Source: Pyrobaculum islandicum DSM 4184 (GTDB lineage Archaea; Thermoproteota; Thermoprotei; Thermoproteales; Thermoproteaceae). Taken from it: a stretch of DNA of 64,000 nt. The translations under genes and the position numbers were made by a program. The DNA lies in the NCBI RefSeq assembly GCF_000015205.1, contig NC_008701.1, positions 871,436 to 935,435 of the forward strand, given 5' to 3'. Below, piece after piece: positions 53,776 to 61,614 of the stretch (positions are counted from its first letter, which is position 1; every line of letters begins with the position of its first letter). Below the pieces are notes generated by a model. That model saw only the letters and a program-made list of their open reading frames with translations. It did not search any database and had not been told where the DNA came from.

Positions 53776-53939
53776 TAGAAGAGGTGCTACAGAGGTGGAC
53801 AGAAGTTGCAATAAAAAGCGGAAAGAAAGGCTGGGTTTTGATAAAAAACGGGTATATAGTTGGTACTTTTAGAGAAAGAAAAGACGCAATTTTAGCTGCC
53901 AGAGAGCCCGGCATATATCTTTTGATATTTGTTGAATAG
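53772..53939 (+). CDS. Small protein (55 aa) coupled to FAD oxidoreductase
   Basis: The ATG overlaps the stop of the oxidoreductase (ATGA). The sequence has GWVLIKNGYIVGTFRERK and ends LLIFVE. It resembles in style the 69-aa protein at 9541-9750 (GWVLIAKH). The tight overlap makes it a likely real gene, perhaps a small subunit or an independent DUF. Confidence 0.65.
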   Translation: MIEEVLQRWTEVAIKSGKKGWVLIKNGYIVGTFRERKDAILAAREPGIYLLIFVE

Positions 53940-53964
53940 ACTTTGGGCACCAAGCTTACAAAGA

Positions 53965-53974
53965 ATATTTTATA
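53965..53974 (+). promoter_or_regulatory. TATA-like box of sucCD operon
   Basis: The sequence atattttata lies about 25 bases before the ATG at 53995, which supports that start over the longer in-frame start at 53929. Confidence 0.5.
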
Positions 53975-53994
53975 GCTTAGATTCTTTGTACTTT

Positions 53995-55143
53995 ATGAAA
54001 CTACATGAATATGAGGCTAAAGAGCTCTTCCTAAGATATGGAGTTAAAATACCCCCTGGCAAATTAGCCCTAACTCCAGATGAGGTACGCAAAATCGCAG
54101 AGGAAATAGGCACGCCTGTAGTTTTAAAGGCACAGGTAGTTGTAGCAGGCAGGGGTAAGGCAGGCGGTATAAAGATAGCTCAGACCCCAGAGGAGGCATA
54201 TGAACTTTCAAAAAAGATGTTTGGCATGAACATAAAGGGGCTTGTAGTGAGGAAGCTTTATGTGACTAAATACGTAGAGGTCGAACGGGAGATGTACCTT
54301 TCGCTTATCATCGATAGAGCTTCTCGTAGATATCTATTCCTAGCCTCTCCAATAGGTGGGGTAGACATCGAGGAAATAGCCAAAACAAGCCCAGAAAAGA
54401 TTAAGAAGGTATATGTGGATCCCTCTATTGGTTTAAGAGACTATCACATTAGGTCTATAATATCATGGCTCGGCTTTAAACCTGGGTCGCAACAGTGGCA
54501 ACAAACCGCTTCAGTTATACAAGCAATGTATAGAATAATGGTAGATTATGACGCTGAGCTAGTTGAGACGAACCCGCTTGCGTTATCAAAAGAGGGCGAG
54601 GTAATACCCCTTGATGCAAGGGTGATAGTTGACGACAACGCTCTCTTTAAACACCCAGATCTTGAGAAGGCGTTGGAAGAGGATCCACGTGATATAACAG
54701 AATTTGAGGCGTATGCAAAAAAGATAGGATTTCACTATGTGGAATTAGATGGAGATATTGGAATTATTGGAAACGGCGCTGGTTTGACCATGGCGACAAT
54801 GGATCTCGTATATCACTTCGGCGGTAGACCTGCGAACTTTCTCGATATAGGCGGTGGCGCAAGTAGAGAAGTTGTTAAGGAGGCCGTCAAAGTATTGCTT
54901 AACCATCCCAGGGTCAAAGTTATATTTGTCAACATATTTGGAGGAATAACGCGTGCAGATGAGGTAGCGCTGGGCATAAAAGATGCGCTTGCAGAGGTTA
55001 AAGAACATACAAAGAAAATTGTAGTGAGAATAAAGGGCACAAATGAGGAACAGGGCAAGGCAATACTCTCAGAAATTGGAATACCGTTGTTTGAAAACGC
55101 AGAGGAGGCGGCAAAAAAAGCTGTAGAATTGGCGAAGATATGA
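53995..55143 (+). CDS. sucC: Succinyl-CoA synthetase beta subunit
   Basis: The 382-aa protein starts MKLHEYEAKELFLRYGVK, an ATP-grasp start typical of SucC, and has GRGKAGGIKIA, VETNPLAL and NIFGGITRADEVA. It binds nucleotide and succinate and with the alpha subunit makes succinyl-CoA or, in reverse, ATP. It overlaps the sucD start by 4 bases. In Pyrobaculum it serves the citric-acid cycle or the autotrophic dicarboxylate/hydroxybutyrate route. Confidence 0.95.
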   Translation: MKLHEYEAKELFLRYGVKIPPGKLALTPDEVRKIAEEIGTPVVLKAQVVVAGRGKAGGIKIAQTPEEAYELSKKMFGMNIKGLVVRKLYVTKYVEVEREMYLSLIIDRASRRYLFLASPIGGVDIEEIAKTSPEKIKKVYVDPSIGLRDYHIRSIISWLGFKPGSQQWQQTASVIQAMYRIMVDYDAELVETNPLALSKEGEVIPLDARVIVDDNALFKHPDLEKALEEDPRDITEFEAYAKKIGFHYVELDGDIGIIGNGAGLTMATMDLVYHFGGRPANFLDIGGGASREVVKEAVKVLLNHPRVKVIFVNIFGGITRADEVALGIKDALAEVKEHTKKIVVRIKGTNEEQGKAILSEIGIPLFENAEEAAKKAVELAKI

Positions 55144-56021
55144 CCGTGTTAGTAAGTCCTAAGACAAGAGTAGTTGTACAAGGCGCCACAGGCCGCGAGG
55201 GCTCTTTCCATCTTCTAAGGATGTTAGAATACGGCACAAAAGTCGTCGCGGGAGTTACCCCTGGCAAAGGCGGTACATCAGTACACGGTGTACCTGTGTA
55301 TGACACAGTAGAGGAAGCTGTAAAAAAACAAGGGGCCAACGCCAGTGTGGTGTTTGTGCCTGCGAGATTTGCTGCAGACGCTGTACTTGAAGCCGTAGAC
55401 GCAGGCATAGAGCTTATAACTGTTATAACCGAACATATACCAATACACGACACTTTGAGAGTTGTAAATTACGCTAGGGCTAGAGGAGTTACAGTCATAG
55501 GGCCCAATTGTCCTGGCATAGTGGCGCCGCCTCTTAAAACGAAACTAGGGATAATGCCAAATAGTATATACCAAACGCCTGGGAGAATTGCTATAGTGAG
55601 CAGATCTGGGACTTTAACATACGAAATATCGTATCAACTTATAAGAGCGGGCTTTGGTATAAATATAGCTATAGGTGTAGGCGGAGATCCAATAGTAGGG
55701 CTAGACCTTATGGAGGCCACTCTCAAAGTAGCAGAAGATCCAGAAGTAGAGGGCATAGTTGTAATAGGCGAAGTAGGCGGTGACGCTGAAGAAAGAATAG
55801 CAAAATTATATGCAGAAGGTGCTTTTAACAAGCCTATTGTAGCATATGTCGCCGGACGTACAGCGCCGCCGGGCAAACGCATGGGACATGCCGGTGCAAT
55901 AGTGATGATGGGCACAGGCGACGCTAGAAGTAAGATAGAGGCGTTTAGATCAGTTGGTATACCAGTTGCCGAAACTCCCTTCGAAGTTCCGCAACTGCTC
56001 TCGAAGTTGCTTAAGAAATAA
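55140..56021 (+). CDS. sucD: Succinyl-CoA synthetase alpha subunit
   Basis: The 293-aa protein has the CoA-binding Rossmann start (VVQGATGREGSFH), GPNCPGIVAP and GHAGAIV with the phosphorylated His. It pairs with the SucC product. It is directly followed, 7 bases later, by a small zinc protein gene. Confidence 0.95.
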   Translation: MTVLVSPKTRVVVQGATGREGSFHLLRMLEYGTKVVAGVTPGKGGTSVHGVPVYDTVEEAVKKQGANASVVFVPARFAADAVLEAVDAGIELITVITEHIPIHDTLRVVNYARARGVTVIGPNCPGIVAPPLKTKLGIMPNSIYQTPGRIAIVSRSGTLTYEISYQLIRAGFGINIAIGVGGDPIVGLDLMEATLKVAEDPEVEGIVVIGEVGGDAEERIAKLYAEGAFNKPIVAYVAGRTAPPGKRMGHAGAIVMMGTGDARSKIEAFRSVGIPVAETPFEVPQLLSKLLKK

Positions 56022-56028
56022 TTCCACA

Positions 56029-56292
56029 GTGATAAAATGCCAAATATGTGGTTTTGAAGAGACGGAGTTTAAATGTCCAAAATGTGGAAGACTTGTATGT
56101 CGTTACGATTGGGCTGGAAAATACTGCATAGTTTGTGAAACCTCTCTTTGCAAAATTTGTAGGAGAAACTTTTCTATATCTACGTGTATTATATGTGGGA
56201 GAACCGTATGCGACAAATGTAGTATAAAGAGAGGATTGGGAAGAGTATGTATTAATTGTGCAAAAGCCTTAACTCATGACTCTGATATATAA
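56029..56292 (+). CDS. Small Cys-rich zinc protein
   Basis: From the GTG at 56029 the 87-aa protein has many Cys pairs (CQICG, CPKCG, CIVCE, CKICR, CIICG, CDKC, CINC), enough for three or four zinc sites, like a B-box/ZPR or FYVE-like array. A longer in-frame reading starts inside sucD and is unlikely. It may be cotranscribed with sucCD. Function unknown. Confidence 0.75.
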   Translation: MIKCQICGFEETEFKCPKCGRLVCRYDWAGKYCIVCETSLCKICRRNFSISTCIICGRTVCDKCSIKRGLGRVCINCAKALTHDSDI

Positions 56293-56296
56293 ATAA

Positions 56297-56306
56297 GTTT
56301 ATATAG
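56297..56306 (+). promoter_or_regulatory. TATA-like box of aminotransferase gene
   Basis: The sequence tttatataga, following an ataaata run, lies about 24 bases before the ATG at 56326. Confidence 0.45.
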
Positions 56307-56325
56307 AAGTAAGAACTCTATTGGC

Positions 56326-57525
56326 ATGAAAGTAGATAGTATACTTGCGTCGCGCACAAAATTTATGACTGCAAGTGAAATAAGAGAGTTGCTCAAATGG
56401 ATAACCTCCGACGTTATATCTTTTGGAGGTGGACTACCTGATCCCTCCACATTTCCCGTTGACGAAATTTCTAAAGTAGTAGCGTACGTGTTAGAGGCCT
56501 ATCCGCAAAGAGCGTTACAATACGGCTCTACCGAGGGTGTCGCAGAACTCCGCGAAGAACTTGCTAAGTTTGTAGACTCTTACGCCGGCATTAAGGCAAG
56601 ACCGGAAAATGTATTTATCACAGTAGGTAGCCAAGAGGCTCTTGAGCTCTTGGGGCGTGTGTTTATAGACCAAGGAGATGTAATTATTACAGAAAACCCC
56701 ACATATATAGCAGCGTTACAAGCGTGGAGAGTATACCAGCCGAGGTTAATTGGCATACCAATGGACGAACATGGCATGGTTGTAGAGAAACTGGAGGATA
56801 CAATCAGAAAACTCAAGGCAGAGGGCGCTAAAATAAAGTTTATCTACACAATCCCAACGGCACAAAACCCCAGCGGCTTAACAATGTCTCAAGAGAGAAG
56901 AAAATATCTTCTTGAGATTGCTGAAAAATATGATCTGTTGATAGTGGAGGACGACCCATATTCCTACTTTCTCTTCGAGCCTATACAAGTTACGCCTATT
57001 AAGACACTAGACAGATCAGGAAGGGTGATATATCTCTCTACTGCATCTAAGATATTCGCGCCTGGCTTCCGTTTGGGCTGGGTTATAGCAGATAAGGAAA
57101 TCCTAGATTGGTTTAATCTAGCTAAACAATCCTTAAATCTACACACTTCTACATTTGCACAATACGTACTCCTAGAGGGGCTCAGACGCAATATAATCTT
57201 AAAGAATCTGCCACGCGTAAAAGAACTTTATAGACGGAAACGCGACGCCATGCTAACCGCATTAGAGACTTATATGCCGCCTGGTGTAAGTTGGACGAAA
57301 CCAAGCGGCGGCATGTTTATATGGGCCACCGTGCCGCCACATATAGATACGAGGGAGTTGCTAGTCACTGCAATCACTAAATATAAGGTGGCTTTTGTGC
57401 CAGGCCACGGCTTCTCTGTGGATCAATCGCTTACAAACGCTATGCGTTTAAATTTCACCTATCCAACTTTCGAACAAATTGAAGAGGGCATCCGCCGTCT
57501 TGCAATGGCAATAAAAAGTGCATGA
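56326..57525 (+). CDS. Class I/II PLP aminotransferase (LysN/ARO8-like)
   Basis: The 399-aa fold-type I aminotransferase has GGLPDPSTFP, QYGSTEGVAELREEL, an NP-containing substrate loop (PTAQNPSGLTMS) and the PLP-Lys region TASKIFAPGFRLGW. It resembles the 2-aminoadipate/multisubstrate (LysN, ARO8) group. It overlaps ilvA by 4 bases; the dehydratase makes 2-oxobutyrate that this enzyme family can transaminate. Confidence 0.88.
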   Translation: MKVDSILASRTKFMTASEIRELLKWITSDVISFGGGLPDPSTFPVDEISKVVAYVLEAYPQRALQYGSTEGVAELREELAKFVDSYAGIKARPENVFITVGSQEALELLGRVFIDQGDVIITENPTYIAALQAWRVYQPRLIGIPMDEHGMVVEKLEDTIRKLKAEGAKIKFIYTIPTAQNPSGLTMSQERRKYLLEIAEKYDLLIVEDDPYSYFLFEPIQVTPIKTLDRSGRVIYLSTASKIFAPGFRLGWVIADKEILDWFNLAKQSLNLHTSTFAQYVLLEGLRRNIILKNLPRVKELYRRKRDAMLTALETYMPPGVSWTKPSGGMFIWATVPPHIDTRELLVTAITKYKVAFVPGHGFSVDQSLTNAMRLNFTYPTFEQIEEGIRRLAMAIKSA

Positions 57526-58730
57526 TATTACTAGAAGAGGCACTTTCAGTAATAAGAGAAAAACAGAAAGAGGGTAAGATTCACCGCACTCCTACCCTAC
57601 GCTCTGAGTCGCTTTCTAGAATATCTGGAGGCGATGTATATCTAAAGTTGGAATCTCTGCAGAAGACGGGTAGTTTCAAAATTAGGGGAGCTTACTTCGC
57701 CATGTACAAATATATGCAAGAGGGGTATAGAGAGTTTATAACTGCGTCTTCAGGAAACCACGCACAGGGAGTTGCATATGCCGCACAATTACATGGAGTG
57801 AAGGCGACTGTGGTAATGCCAGAGACTACGCCTTGGCTTAAGGTAAAGAAGACACAAGACTATGGCGCATCTGTAATACTATATGGCGAGAGTTACTACG
57901 AAGCAGAGAAGAAGGCTTATGAGCTTTTAAAAAGTGATGCAAAATTCCTTCACGCATATAATGATTATTACGTCATATCAGGACAAGCTACATTAGGAGT
58001 TGAAATAGTAGAAGATGTAAAGGATGTAGATGTTGTCATAGTTCCCGTAGGAGGCGGCGGGTTAATCTCCGGCGTAGCATATGCCGTCAAAAAAATGAGA
58101 CCAAACGCAAAGATAATAGGGGTTCAAGCCAGCGGAGCACCTGCTGTATATCTTTCACTTAAAGAGGGGAAGCCTGTCTTAATTGAGCGAGTTGACACAA
58201 TAGCCGACGGCATTGCTGTAAAACGGCCAGGAGACATCACGTTAAAAATAATCCAGGAGTATGTAGACGATGTGGTACTAGTAGACGATAACGAAATCGC
58301 CGATGCTATATTTTTACTGCTAGAAAGGACGAGAGTAATAGCGGAAGGCGCAGGAGCTGTGGCAGTTGCAGCTCTAATGTCCGGTAAGGTAAATGTAAGA
58401 GGGAAGAAGGCCGTTGCTGTAGTGTCGGGAGGTAATATTGACGCGCCTATTTTAATGCGTGTGTTAATGAAAGCTTTAGCAAGACAGAGACGTATCATAA
58501 AACTAGTCGGCGAAGTACCCGACAGGCCGGGTACGCTAGCTAAAGCCTCATCTATTCTGGCGTCTCATAATGTAAACATACTTGAAGTTTACCATGAACG
58601 CTACGACCCTGAACAAAGACCCAACTACGTCCGCCTTGTCTTCATAGTGGAGGTACCCGGCACATTAGATATGTCAAAACTTCTAGATGAACTTGAAAAA
58701 AACGGCTTCTACTTTAAAGTAACGGCTTAA
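57522..58730 (+). CDS. ilvA: Threonine ammonia-lyase with ACT domain
   Basis: The 402-aa protein has the PLP-Lys motif KTGSFKIRGA, SSGNHAQGVAY and the Gly-rich phosphate loop VGGGGLISG. A C-terminal ACT domain (VGEVPDRPGTLAKASSIL and on) is present. It deaminates threonine to 2-oxobutyrate for isoleucine synthesis or catabolism, with the ACT domain likely giving feedback control. Its end overlaps the mini-tnpB on the other strand by 17 bases. Confidence 0.93.
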   Translation: MILLEEALSVIREKQKEGKIHRTPTLRSESLSRISGGDVYLKLESLQKTGSFKIRGAYFAMYKYMQEGYREFITASSGNHAQGVAYAAQLHGVKATVVMPETTPWLKVKKTQDYGASVILYGESYYEAEKKAYELLKSDAKFLHAYNDYYVISGQATLGVEIVEDVKDVDVVIVPVGGGGLISGVAYAVKKMRPNAKIIGVQASGAPAVYLSLKEGKPVLIERVDTIADGIAVKRPGDITLKIIQEYVDDVVLVDDNEIADAIFLLLERTRVIAEGAGAVAVAALMSGKVNVRGKKAVAVVSGGNIDAPILMRVLMKALARQRRIIKLVGEVPDRPGTLAKASSILASHNVNILEVYHERYDPEQRPNYVRLVFIVEVPGTLDMSKLLDELEKNGFYFKVTA

Positions 58731-59004
58731 TGTTGTACAGCTTCTTGGCCCATACTATGGGGATGTTGTCTCTGTTGTCTGAGAAGCCGCATGTTAGACA
58801 ACGCATAATACGGTTCTTCTCCTCAACCATCTTAGCTCCACAACGGGGGCAGACGGTTGAATGCAACCTCTCTTCTAGATACGGAATGCCGTACCATTGC
58901 GCCAATTCCTTCAACTTACGCACCGCTAGGTCGAGGACGTTTGCTCGCTCCTTGACAAGTCTGTGAGGTAGTCTGATCTTCAACGTCCTGTAGACTTGGT
59001 TCAT
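58714..59004 (-). CDS. Mini-TnpB with in-frame internal deletion
   Basis: The 96-aa reading frame joins the TnpB N terminus (VYRTLKIRLPHRLVKERANVL, quoted in part) directly to the C-terminal zinc finger (QWYGIPYLEERL, CPRCGAKM, CLTCGFSDNRDN). Compared with the intact TnpB at 60025, residues about 30-345 are gone, including RuvC-I and RuvC-II, yet the frame is open. The leader before the ATG is conserved with two other tnpB copies. No GC-rich element follows; the end is inside ilvA. It could be a dead remnant or a zinc-finger peptide. Confidence 0.75.
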   Translation of the reverse strand: MNQVYRTLKIRLPHRLVKERANVLDLAVRKLKELAQWYGIPYLEERLHSTVCPRCGAKMVEEKNRIMRCLTCGFSDNRDNIPIVWAKKLYNIKPLL

Positions 59005-59047
59005 GTGCGCATGCGGCGAGGGAGAGAAATGCTAGTTGGGAGGGCGT
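59005..59047 (-). repeat. Conserved tnpB leader / putative left end
   Basis: On the minus strand the ~40 bases before the mini-tnpB ATG, starting ..CTCCCAACTAGC, match 30303-30345 (before the tnpB remnant) and more loosely the bases before the intact tnpB (about 59985-60024, starting CCAACAG). This marks the likely left end or promoter of the element. Confidence 0.5.
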
Positions 59048-59499
59048 ATTGAGATTGTCCTCTCATATACTTGCGACACACTATGGACGTTGGTCGTCGA
59101 GTTTGAGAAAAAACAGTTATCTCTCAAGTAAGCAGTGATGGTTAGTATCCGCCCGGCGGCGTTTGTGATGCATATGGCGGTTTCCATTGGCGTGAGGGAT
59201 TCAAGTTTCATAAACATGGCGATTACGGCGGCGGCCGTAGCAGACATGCCACGTACATACAGCGTAATTACATCACATGGGTCGTCGAGACCCTGTCTGG
59301 GATCTATAAACGATATGAGAATTGCTACACCGAGGCCGGACAGAAGTGTGTCAAGTACCGCGATGTATATAGAAGCAAAGTCATGCGCCTGAAGCTTAGC
59401 CGCCGCGCCGGTAGTCGCGGCGTAAATAACGGGCGAAAACAACACAATGTCGCTGATGATGACAGCGGCGAGTCCAACCGCAAGCAACCGTACGCCCAT
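59032..59499 (-). CDS. Small membrane protein next to tnpB
   Basis: From the ATG at 59499 (MGVRLLAVGLAAVII) the protein is about 155 aa with three to four hydrophobic segments and a Cys-containing C-terminal half (CDVITLYVRG, AICITNAAGRI). A longer GTG start at 59553 is possible. Its last codons lie in the conserved leader of the mini-tnpB; a similar tail remains near 30340. No family recognised. It may belong to the mobile element or just flank it. Confidence 0.5.
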   Translation of the reverse strand: MGVRLLAVGLAAVIISDIVLFSPVIYAATTGAAAKLQAHDFASIYIAVLDTLLSGLGVAILISFIDPRQGLDDPCDVITLYVRGMSATAAAVIAMFMKLESLTPMETAICITNAAGRILTITAYLRDNCFFSNSTTNVHSVSQVYERTISIRPPN

Positions 59500-59554
59500 G
59501 TCCCACCCACCACAGATGTGAAAAGTCAGAAACACTCTTTCAACTCCTTTCACA

Positions 59555-59587
59555 CACCTGCCTGACAGCGACGTCGTCAGGCAGGTG
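59555..59587. repeat. Perfect 12-bp inverted repeat
   Basis: The sequence cacctgcctgac (59555-59566) is repeated perfectly inverted at 59576-59587, with a 9-base loop holding the palindrome GACGTC. It lies upstream of the membrane-protein gene. It could be an operator, a terminator-like hairpin or a transposon end signal. Confidence 0.6.
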
Positions 59588-60024
59588 AACCGAGGTAGTA
59601 GAAAGAGGTGTGCGGGGTTGGCGGAAGACGTGGTGGGCGTTGAAAAAGGGGCTAGGGTTTTAGGAGGTAGGAGACGAGGCGGTGGGGGCGTAGATAAGGC
59701 CGTAGAGCTCTTGGACGTGTGGCGGCTTGGCTCTTATCGTTATTTCCGGGTATTCCGGAGGTTTTGCATATAGGAGTACGGCCGTAGTTATATCAGCCCT
59801 GAAGTGGACGTAGAGCCCCTCTGGCCGGCTCTCGGTAATCGTGGCGACTATGGTCAACACCGCCGCGTATGTCGCAGTCCCGGGGGAGGGGTCGGTGTTT
59901 CGCCAGCTCTGAGGAGAGGCGGGGCACAACGTCGGGGCCGTGGGTTTGTCTTGTGAAACTTTTGGCTTGCCCCCGTGTGTCTTCTATAACCAACAGAGAT
60001 TTCAGCCCCACCACATATACACAC
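59588..60024. other. Gap upstream of intact tnpB
   Basis: A minus-strand frame (59660-59929, 89 codons) reads like protein in its last 60 residues (EGLYVHFRADITTAVLLYA) but has no family match I recognise and no good start. The last ~40 bases before 60025 match the tnpB leader. Nothing else is supported. Confidence 0.4.
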
Positions 60025-61275
60025 ATGTACGTATACAGAACGCTGAGGATAGAGATACCTTGGCGCCTTGTCGAAGAGAGACCGGACGTCCTCGGCCTCG
60101 CCGTAAGGATGCGCCTAGCGGTGGAGGAGTACGCCAGAAGGCTGTTAAAGGAGTTGACGGGGCAAGAGGAGCCCAAGCTCGCGCCGGAGGAGCTTGTCTG
60201 CTTGCTTACTCCCGACAGACGGGAGCTGGCACGGCGGATTATCGAGGAGGTGTTTCCCAAGTACGGACTTAAGAGATATATCGCAGAGTGGGCTAAGTTC
60301 TTCTGGCGCGACGTAGTGTTCCACAGGGCGGTTCCGCTCAACGCCCAACTTAGAGTTGGGAACGAAAGAGACATAAGTATGGCGGTCTTTGTCGACCTAA
60401 AGAGCGGTATTGTTAGAGTAAGAAAACTCGGCATACCGCCTTTCGCCGTCGAGTTGAAGAAGAACAACATAGTTTGGATAAGGGAGAGACTAGAAGAGGG
60501 CGCCAAATTGAAGTTGGCGTTCCTCGGCATAGAGAGACAGAGGGGCAAGGAGCCGACCTACGGCAAGCTCTACGTCGCCCTCGTCTTCGCCCGCGAAGTT
60601 CAACAGATAAAGCCCAGGGCCGTTGTTGTCGTTGACGTGAACCGTCTCGACAACGGCGTCACGGCGGGTCTCCTCGTGGATGGAAAACTGAGACAGACGT
60701 TGAGACTTCCCGACGAGAGCGCGGTAAGAGAACTGAGGAGACTCCACGAGGAGATAAGCCGTCTTGACGGAAAAGCCGCTAGGGAGGCGGATCCCGTCAG
60801 AAGGAGACGTCTCGAAGACAGAGCACGTTATCTCGCGTCTAAGCGGTTTAGGAAGATAAGGGGCATTGTGGCGCATATCGCTAGAGAAATAATCGAGCTC
60901 GCCAAGACGTACAGCGCCGCCGTCGTGGTGGACACAATGGAGGACGAAACATATCGAGAGCTCAAAGAAAGGAACAGTAGCGGAGTGAAGAAACACTTTC
61001 TAGACGGGTTGGGCCAACTGAGGAGGCGCCTACAACACTTGGCACAGTGGTACGGCTTGCCGTATTTGGAGGAGCGGCTGTATTCGACCATCTGCCCCCG
61101 CTGTGGCGCGAAGATGAAAGAGCTGAATAACAGGCGAATGCGGTGTCCCGTCTGCGGCTTCAACAACAACCGAGACAACGTGCCGCTGATATGGGCAAAG
61201 AGAAGGTACTGGGAAATCCTCCAAAAGACAAAACAACCCGCTTTTTCAGCGACCACCACACTTTTAACCTCGTAA
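60025..61275 (+). CDS. tnpB: TnpB RNA-guided nuclease-family protein (IS605/IS1341 type)
   Basis: From the ATG at 60025 the protein is 416 aa (an in-frame start 52 codons earlier is unlikely, since other copies begin at VYRTL). RuvC-I Asp204 (VVVDVNR), RuvC-III Asp384 (NNNRDN) and a zinc finger (Cys357, 360, 374, 377) are present. At RuvC-II, where TnpB has Glu in VxxE, this reads VVVDTMED (Asp303, Glu306). TnpB proteins cut DNA guided by an RNA from the element's 3' end. No tnpA lies nearby. A GC-rich structured element follows the stop. Confidence 0.9.
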   Translation: MYVYRTLRIEIPWRLVEERPDVLGLAVRMRLAVEEYARRLLKELTGQEEPKLAPEELVCLLTPDRRELARRIIEEVFPKYGLKRYIAEWAKFFWRDVVFHRAVPLNAQLRVGNERDISMAVFVDLKSGIVRVRKLGIPPFAVELKKNNIVWIRERLEEGAKLKLAFLGIERQRGKEPTYGKLYVALVFAREVQQIKPRAVVVVDVNRLDNGVTAGLLVDGKLRQTLRLPDESAVRELRRLHEEISRLDGKAAREADPVRRRRLEDRARYLASKRFRKIRGIVAHIAREIIELAKTYSAAVVVDTMEDETYRELKERNSSGVKKHFLDGLGQLRRRLQHLAQWYGLPYLEERLYSTICPRCGAKMKELNNRRMRCPVCGFNNNRDNVPLIWAKRRYWEILQKTKQPAFSATTTLLTS

Positions 61276-61439
61276 GTCTCCTCATTTCATGAGCCACATC
61301 CCCGGCCCTGGGGCCCGGCGACCAAGGGGGGCAAAGCCAGCCCCCTATGACCCGAGCCCTCTCGTCTGGGGTTGCCGAAAGGCGGCCCCGGACGGGCCCC
61401 GAGCTCCCCCGGGGAGGCCGGGAGCCGCAAAGGGGAGCC
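61276..61439 (+). ncRNA. Putative omega-RNA / right end of intact tnpB element (copy A)
   Basis: It begins at the tnpB stop. Hairpin 2 (61325-61346) has the loop AAAGCCA. Hairpin 3 pairs 61364-61376 with 61381-61393 (13 pairs, GAAA tetraloop). Hairpin 4 is at 61404-61416. The end is gcaaaggggagcc. Position right after tnpB, structure and recurrence after other tnpB copies match the omega-RNA scaffold; the guide would then be the bases from about 61440. The omega-RNA often includes the end of the tnpB coding sequence. Confidence 0.65.
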
Positions 61440-61614
61440 AAACAGGGTAGAAACCAAAGACGTGTATATCGCCACTTCCACATTTTTGTCAACATGCCAT
61501 CTGTCTCATGGACAAGAGGACGTAACCGGCGTTGGTATCGTCTACCTTCGCTTGACCTGAGAGTCCTTTTGTCCTAAAGAAAGGGCTCTCGTGTAACTGT
61601 CTGAAACTTGATGT

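Noticed and set aside
59660-59929. 89-codon minus-strand gene
   Set aside because: Part of it reads protein-like but there is no good start, promoter or family; kept only as a note in the gap description.
59793-60548. 251-codon minus-strand open frame
   Set aside because: Antisense to the intact tnpB and its leader; Ser/Leu/Thr-rich shadow composition.
61276-61439. SRP RNA, RNase P RNA or 7S-like housekeeping RNA
   Set aside because: Multiple copies linked to tnpB, and no SRP helix 8 or RNase P core motifs are visible.
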